Shown here piece after piece: positions 55,659 through 64,000 of a stretch of 64,000 nt of DNA (positions are counted from its first letter, which is position 1; every line of letters starts with the position of its first letter). The stretch is from the NCBI RefSeq assembly GCF_947507565.1, contig NC_089179.1, forward strand, positions 124,001 to 188,000. Reading direction: 5' to 3'. Origin of the DNA: Oscarella lobularis. Lineage: Eukaryota > Porifera > Homoscleromorpha > Homosclerophorida > Oscarellidae. Below the pieces are notes generated by a model. The model was not told where the DNA came from, made no database searches, and was given only the letters and a program-made list of their open reading frames with translations. Both the position numbers and the translations under genes were made by a program.

Positions 55659-56728
55659 TTAATCACTGCTGTCTGCTGCTGAACTATTGCCTGATGCATT
55701 ATCCGGATGGTGCATGCAAACAACAATAATGGTTATGAGTACAGCTAGGCATAAGGTAAGAACCAAGAGCACGAGAAGACGATGTTCCGCCCTCTCTATC
55801 ATCTCCTAAAAATAAAAATGCGTGCCACCAGTGATTAGATGTAGAGAAAAACGTACTTTTGTTGCATACAGTGTAACCACCGGATCGTTGCCATGTAAGG
55901 CTGATGACGTTAGTTTAAAAATCGGGTCTTCTGTTGCGCTATCATTGCACTCTTTTATAGTCATGGGATGATCGTAAGATGAGGGCACATCAGGACTTCC
56001 ACACTGTAGAAATTTGTTCGTTTTTTCTTCCTTGCGTATTCCGCTAAAATTTGATATAGATATATGTATGTATGTATGTATAACTAGCAGTGTAGTAGCT
56101 AAGCAAACCTTGGCGGAACCATACTGAGGTTGTAGTAAACTTCAAGAGAAAGGTCCCATTCACCTAATACTTATTTTATGAGCACGAGTTGTGCGAATTC
56201 AGCGTGCTCGTGTACCGCTTTTAGAATCCTTACTAATAATGCCAAAAACAAATCTGGTATATTTATCGATACCTAAAGGACAAATAGTATATTTTGCAGT
56301 GAGAGAGGAGATTTTACCAGAGCAGAAATCCAGCAGTATCAGCGTAGGCCCAGCGGGAGGCGCGGAAGCGTTCATAGCATTCCACGGCGTTGCGCACATG
56401 GATAAATGATGAAGAAGTCCATCAGACGGCGGTGAGAACTTGAACGTTTTCAACGTCGAATCTTTGTAAATGCAGAATTTTTTATTGGAATCGGTTAGGT
56501 CCCCGAGTTGACTGCTCCACGCCTAGGGGAACCACGTTGGCCAATGGAGCGATTCTCGTTTCGTTTTTTTACCTTGCTACCGTCGACGTCCTTCACCGTA
56601 TCCGTATCGACGTTATACGACATGTAAGCATATAGATACAAAAGCCCAATGACAAAGGCATAGATGCTAGAGACGAAGAGAACGACAGGCGGCCGCGATT
56701 TCAACACACTGCACAAGTTCTTCGACAT
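55659..56728 (-). CDS. TMEM248: TMEM248-like two-pass membrane protein
   Basis: Minus-strand gene with several short introns. Begins MSKNLCSVLKSRPPVVLFVS then SIYAFVIGLLYLYAYM, matching TMEM248 NLKVYISSRPPLVVFMISVS. A luminal region with conserved cysteines follows (CATPWNAMNASAPPAG, YTICPLGIDKY, CNDSATEDPIF), then a C-terminal helix HRLLVLLVLTLCLAVLITII and a short Ser-rich tail. TMEM248/TMEM219 proteins have unknown function. I am confident of the N-terminal match and the topology; the middle exon junctions were not all worked out. Confidence 0.72.
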
Positions 56729-56863
56729 GACAAATACGGGGACGCGACACGTGACGCAAATAAATTATCGAGCTGATTTATTTTTTATTTCCCGCTGCAG
56801 AGTCATCATCATACATTATACACCTAAGAAGAAACTGCGACAAGACAAGTAAGATAAAGCTTA

Positions 56864-57933
56864 CTATTGATTCGTTTCCACGTGTTGACCCAACTCAATT
56901 CGAATAGGGGGTAGGGATGACGACGACGACGAAGGAAGAGTAGAAGCAGCAGCTAAAACGACTGAACTCGTCGTCGACGACGACGAAGAAGAAGAAGGTT
57001 GGATATGAGAATGCCACTTAGTACTACCAGACAATGCCGCACTACAGGATGACACATAGGCAGCTGGTACTTCCACGTAGTGCACTTCTGTTGCACTAGG
57101 ATCATCGGCTGGGACCAGGCTCACTGTTCCTCCACTTCCGTATTGTTCGATCCTCATCGTCACCGTTGCCTGGGAGAGAATTTTATCGACTTCTTCTGCG
57201 CCCATTTCGCTTCGCAACGATCTCAATTGTTCCTGTTTCATACGCTTCTGACGTCGAAGTTGATTCGCCTCCAGTTCGTATTCGCGATCTTTTCGCTTTA
57301 GTTCCTACGACGACGACGAGAAAAGATTCTCTCTAAAAATCTCAGGAAAGGACGACGTCTCTCACGTCAATGCAGCTTATAGCACCCTTCAAAACGGAAA
57401 GATTCGACGACTTTTTATCCCACATGCCGGGCAATTGCTGACGTAGCCCATCGAAACATAATTTCAAATGAGCCCGCCTTTTTATATAAGGAAAAAATAT
57501 TCAATATTTTTTTCCTCTCCCCCTCCCCTCCCACCTCACCGATTCTTTTCGAGTTGATTATGAACTTCACGCGTAGCGCCAGCCCTAGAAACCGTCGTTA
57601 GGCCACGCTGCAAGCACGTGTTCTATTTCCCCTCCTGTTCCTACCCAACGACTCGACTGACGCGCTTGCTCCGACTCGGCGTCGTTGGCGTCGACGCCGT
57701 CGCCGCTGATGGCGTCGCCGGATCCAGTTTGCTCGCTTCGGAAAGCCCGATTTGTATATCGAGGCTCGGTGTTACCGACGAAACGCTGGCGGAGCGCTTC
57801 TTTTTCTTGTCTAAAATCGACGGTGAGATAGCGTTTTGGGGAGCAATGGGGTTCGATTCGCTTTCGCACGGTTTTCCTCGTCGCTATCCGTATCAACAAA
57901 ATGTGCCGCTTCGAGAAGAGTATGAAGACTCAT
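56864..57933 (-). CDS. MNT-like: MNT/MXD-type Max-network bHLH-Zip repressor
   Basis: The start MSLHTLLEAAHFVDTDSDEE (ATG 57933) is a Sin3-interaction domain like that of MNT/MXD (ETLLEAARFLE). Next come a basic Ser/Thr linker (DKKKKRSASVSS; TPTTPSRSKRVS), the basic region (ATREVHNQLEKNRRAHLKLC), helix-loop-helix (WDKKSSNLSVLKGAISCIDE) and a leucine zipper (LKRKDREYELEANQLRRQKR). Loop residues DKKSSNLSVL match human MNT DKKTSNLSVL best. The C-terminus is Ser-rich and ends LGQHVETNQ. As a Max partner it would recruit Sin3-HDAC to E-boxes and oppose Myc. The first intron donor (near 57868) was chosen by phase and is weak. Divergent to the TIR gene, 253 bp apart. Confidence 0.85.
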
Positions 57934-58186
57934 TCCCTTCTGGCGCGTCGAGAATGGCCACCGCCTCCTTCTCGCACTTCGACGCGCTCTCGAACGAAAA
58001 AACGATCGCTTGGCGCGCCGACACTCGGAATCGGTAAGGGAGGCGCGCTACGAAGTCGAGCACGTGGAAAACCACACTACGCTCTGCCCGAAGAATTGCG
58101 ACAGTAGGGTAGAGCGAATGCCTCCTATACCCCGTGACCTATAATCGTCCAATTACAGCGAGGTGCGTACGCCCGTCCCACCTAAA

Positions 58187-59173
58187 ATGGCTTCCGCTGC
58201 CCAAGAATCGAATCCTGGCGTTCTGATAGTGAGTTCTGACGACGGAGACGACGTCAAGTGGTCTAAGGAGATAGCCCATGAGATTAGAGCAAAAGGACGA
58301 CGCGCCGTTCATCTTCAACCTCGTCCTCCCGCTTCCGAGGCTTCAGATCAGTCGGACACCGTTTCGTGGGGAGAAAATACATTCGTCGCCAGGAACAAGT
58401 CACTTGGGGACGATACGCTAACGGTGGTCGTTGTTCTATGTAGCAAAACCCTACTAGAAACGTATCCTAAGTACCCGGCATTGAGCGAAATTATTGGGAG
58501 TCTTTCAGACGTAAAAGATAAAATAATATTACCGGCCTTGAAAAACACCTCTTTGGAGGAATTTAGAAAGAGGATTCCTCAATGGAAATCGAAGAGAACT
58601 GTTGATGCTGATTTTGTAACCAGTGATGTCATAGTTGCCCAAGTTGAAAAAATTTGTAGAAAGTTAGAAGGCCAAGCCGGTGATAAAGAGGCAGCAGAGG
58701 CAGAAAAAGTAGAAAGAGTAGTCTCTCTTACTGCAGCAGAAAAGAGTGCCTCTGAACAGAAGTTCAAGTATGACATGTTTATATGTTTCAATGAGGATAC
58801 TAAACCCTGGGTGAAAAAGTCATTGCTTCTGGAACTGGAAGGAAGTAATAGTATGAGAGCATGCATCCACTATCGGGATTTTCTGCCTGGCAAGCCAATT
58901 GTCACAAACATTATTGATTCAATCAAGAACAGCAGACACGTCATCTTTGTTGTGAGTAAGGGTTTTGAAAAGAGCGGATGGTGTCAATACGAGTTAGTAT
59001 CAGCTTTGGCTCTTATTAACGGAATTGTGAAAAAGGAAAGAAGAGAAAAGAAAACTATCATTGGCATTCTAGCTGAAGGTGTAGAAGTTCCAGATGAACT
59101 AGTCGGTTCTACTGTGATATCAAAAGGTGAAGACTACTTTTGGCAAAAGTTGAAGGCAGCTTTGAAAAATTAA
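58187..59173 (+). CDS. TIR-domain signalling protein with a second TIR-like half
   Basis: Intronless coding region of 328 aa; start ATG 58187 (MASAAQESNPGVLIVSSDDG). An acceptor-like AATTACAG just upstream suggests a 5' UTR intron. The C-terminal half (about residues 190-328) is a TLR/MyD88-type TIR: box 1 KYDMFICFNEDTKPWV, box 2/BB loop CIHYRDFLPGKPI, then SRHVIFVVSKGFEKSGWCQY with the WC..E motif, and box 3 FW. The N-terminal half shows the same alternation: GVLIVSSDDGDDVKWSKEIA, VVVVLCSKTLLETYP and IILPALKN. This suggests a degenerate TIR/SEFIR-like fold lacking the RDxxPG loop. No membrane segment or signal peptide, so it is cytosolic and adaptor-like. Confidence 0.85.
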   Translation: MASAAQESNPGVLIVSSDDGDDVKWSKEIAHEIRAKGRRAVHLQPRPPASEASDQSDTVSWGENTFVARNKSLGDDTLTVVVVLCSKTLLETYPKYPALSEIIGSLSDVKDKIILPALKNTSLEEFRKRIPQWKSKRTVDADFVTSDVIVAQVEKICRKLEGQAGDKEAAEAEKVERVVSLTAAEKSASEQKFKYDMFICFNEDTKPWVKKSLLLELEGSNSMRACIHYRDFLPGKPIVTNIIDSIKNSRHVIFVVSKGFEKSGWCQYELVSALALINGIVKKERREKKTIIGILAEGVEVPDELVGSTVISKGEDYFWQKLKAALKN

Positions 59174-59355
59174 GTGGGCCATGCAGAGTGCCAGCCCCGG
59201 AAGTTGCAAATAAGGCGAGACTTTGTACATTTGTTTTTTATTCGTAAATACAGTACTTTTATACCCCTGGTCGCGTGACTCGCGTCCGCGCGGCGTGCGC
59301 TACATGTACGGCTTGAGGAATTCTTTCCACCTCCTCTTTTCTTCTCACGACAACC

Positions 59356-61743
<2,388 letters not shown>

Positions 61744-61946
61744 GGAGAAAATAGATTCATTTATGTTTATGAAAGCCAGCTGCGTTTCGCTTCCGCATTC
61801 TTTCGGCGTCACTAAACAAGACACCCGATGACGTAGGGCAATTGTTACTGCTTCACTTTTCTCCTCCATCAGAACGGTTCCCGGTCATTAGGCTCGGCGT
61901 CAGCTATCGCCAGTCGATCTAAAGAAGACCCACGGGGAAGCGAACG

Positions 61947-64000
61947 ATGGCAGAGACGACCACGTCCGCGTTCGAACGACTCGCGCCTTGGACTCTTCTC
62001 CTGTGCCTCCTATTCGCCAACCTATCCGTCAGCGAAGGTTTGCGAGACAAAGAAAAGGGCCGTAGCGAGCGTCCCCTCGTGCTAGATTGCGCCTGGACGT
62101 TCATCCGCTGTACAAACGCGACGCCGTCCGTTCCTCAAGAGAAACGCCTTTGTTCCTGTGACGACTCGCCGTCAGCGTCGCCGTCGGCAAACGGAAGTTT
62201 TTGCTATCGACAAAGCAACTGTAATTTGTAAAAGTTTCGCAACGAATCATCCTATGTCGTTTGATAGCCGCCTGGTCGACGTGGGAACCCTGGTCGCTTT
62301 GGGGCCCTGTCTGCGTCCAAGGAGCGTCGAACGTCAGTCAGACGCGACAACGCGTGAGATCCTGCTCGCCGTGCAGCGACTGCTCAGGAAGCGATATCGA
62401 TGTACAAGCGAGACAAAATTGCTGCCGTGAGCGGATATTCTGTAGAGAGAAAAAAACGCGTAAACTTCGTGTAGCGATTGACGGCAACTGGGGCCAATGG
62501 AGCGCGTGGCTTGCGTCGGCGACTTGCGGCAACGTTACGCGTCAACGCTTTCGACAGTGCGACAGTCACGCGTGCGGTGGAAAACCCTGCGACGGCGACT
62601 TCTTCGAGACGAATACGTCGTATTCGTGCTGTCGTAAGGAAGACAGAGAGGCGTCGTTTTGATTTTTTTCTAGCGAGTCTTATAGCGACAGACGGCACGT
62701 GGGGCGCGTGGACGTTTCACGCGTGGACGCCTTCGTGCGGCCGCGCCGTTCGAGTCAAGACGAGAGCATGCGAAGGAGCCGTATGCGGCGGCGTAAATCA
62801 CTGCGAGGGAGATAAAGACGAGAGCGAATTCGATACGATCTGCTGTCGTAAGAATTTCGACGCCCTGTTCATGATGCGTATAGCGTGGCTTTTGATCTCC
62901 AGCTGTGAACGGTGGCTGGTCCGTTGTGGCCGTCGGAAATTGGTCGTCAGAATGCGGCAACATATCTAGAATAGTAAAGCGAAATTGCACGAATCCGCCT
63001 CCCAACGAATGCGGTAAAGATTGCAAGGGGAGTAGCGTGTACCTAGAAGAAAGAATCACGCCGTGCCGTAAGTTGTCCTGCATAATCATTCATTTCGTAT
63101 CTTCTACTGTATAACCCATAGCAACAACGCCAATGCCGTCAACGGCTGCTTCAACTCCTGTTTTATTGTTTAGTCCGAGTAGTGGTGCTCGTGGATCGAT
63201 TTCTCACCTTCGTAAGTTTATATGTGTTCTTTGACGAGGCTACATGGTTATGAAGTCTTGTGTTTTTCAGATCCTGCTATTGTTGCCTCTCTGATTGCAG
63301 TTCCTGTGATTCTTTCAATTCCTTTCTTTATCTGGGTCGTCGTTCTCGTACAAAAACGGTGAGCAGGACCGAAGGTAGTTGCTTTGAGCGGTCCAAGACA
63401 CCCTCCTCTTCTCTTAGAAATCAACCGCGTCCAAGGAAACATCGCGGCAAAATTCACGCGACTAGAGCGGTAAGCGTACGAGGATCCTTTCGAAAGATTG
63501 TGTCTCGGCTTCGACCCAAAACGCCACGCGAAACAAACAACGAAATCTACGAGGAATCGAATCAGGTTCCAATGAATACGTTTAGTTCTCACATGACGCT
63601 CGGCAATCCGGCGTACATCTTTGGAGAACCCCCTAAGCAAGGGCTTCAAAATATGAGAACCCCAACTCCGATTCAAGTATCGCCATCCCCAGCACCCCCA
63701 AGTAGTCATTATGTTGTAGAGGATGAATCAACGCAGCCCTACTATCATGACGTAGAAGATCACAAAGACAGCAGTGATGATACGCATTCGAATGCGACAG
63801 TGTACGAGACATTGTCAAAGTATGACCAGAAGCAGTTGCGTTATCCAAACCATGTAGCAACAATGCCTCTTGCTGGTGCGAACGCGAGTCCCGTAGTGGA
63901 ATCTATTAAGTATGCTAGTATGAATTCAAGACCATCGCTTGATGGATCAATTGCTTCATCAGGACACAGTGAGAATGCGCTGTTGCCTAGCAACGCTGCA
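61947..64000 (+). CDS. Single-pass receptor with thrombospondin type-1 repeats (3' partial)
   Basis: Signal peptide (LAPWTLLLCLLFANLSVSEG), a Cys-rich N-terminal region, then four TSP1-like repeats, each in its own exon: WSTWEPWSLWGPVC, WGQWSAWLASATC, WGAWTFHAWTPSC and WSVVAVGNWSSEC. Each has the Trp ladder and a closing CC(R) pair in the first three. The first intron donor is best placed at 62220. A transmembrane helix follows (VASLIAVPVILSIPFFIWVV, near 63290-63350). A basic juxtamembrane stretch leads to a cytoplasmic tail of more than 170 residues with tyrosine motifs NEIYEES, NPAYIF, QPYYHDVE and TVYETLSKY. The frame is still open at the window edge. The TSP1 repeats suggest glycan/matrix binding; the ligand is unknown and I recognise no named orthologue. 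Confidence 0.78.

Noticed and set aside
57837-57960. tRNA-like GGTTCGATTC box and possible tRNA gene
   Set aside because: No A box or cloverleaf around it; it falls in the MNT-like coding exon. No tRNA or rRNA gene was found anywhere in the window.

Overview
The window reads as a gene-dense nuclear segment from an early-branching animal. Genes have many short introns (often about 50 nt), intergenic spaces of 50-300 bp, and metazoan-type families: a T-box factor, an AUTS2-family regulator, a MNT-type Max-network bHLH-Zip, tektin, TIR signalling proteins, secreted NTR- and NDNF-like proteins and a TSP1-repeat receptor. Compactness plus this gene set fits a sponge, perhaps a homoscleromorph. The lineage is an inference; no rRNA or mitochondrial marker is present. 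I joined exons by eye using GT-AG (occasionally GC-AG) boundaries, reading frame and recalled family sequence. Spans are therefore coding extents, not full transcripts.

Layout, left part: AUTS2-like (minus, 493-4552), ZMAT5/U11-U12 20K (minus), a secreted NTR-domain protein (plus, with a TATA box), MRPL18 (minus), an uncertain two-exon candidate (plus), a secreted glycosidase-like protein (minus), then the large CAD gene (minus, 13700-22634) carrying the glutaminase, CPSase, dihydroorotase and aspartate transcarbamylase of de novo pyrimidine synthesis. MIOX (minus) and tektin-1 (plus) are divergent and share a spacer with five 15-bp repeats. THADA/Trm732 (minus) is head-to-head with an NDNF-like secreted protein, start codons 11 bp apart.

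Middle: an ATP7-type copper ATPase (minus), a broken bacterial-like AAA-ATPase_like/DUF1703 gene (plus), the mitochondrial Na/Ca exchanger NCLX (minus), SNAP-29 (minus), eIF3c (minus) and the 3' end of a calpain (minus) cut by a 200-N assembly gap.

Right: a Tbx4/5-like T-box gene (plus, 5' end lost in the gap), an unrecognised mitochondrial membrane protein (minus), VPS33A (plus), a TMEM248-like protein (minus), a MNT-like repressor (minus), a TIR protein with a second TIR-like half (plus), argininosuccinate lyase (plus), and a single-pass TSP1 receptor running off the right edge (plus).

The most unusual feature is a family of about 65-107 bp inverted-repeat elements. All five copies lie inside introns (three in CAD, one each in NCLX and EIF3C). 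They make up most of those introns, and one abuts the 5' splice site so closely that its terminus appears to supply it. This raises an introner-like explanation. A second, TA-flanked element with CAGT ends fills another CAD intron.
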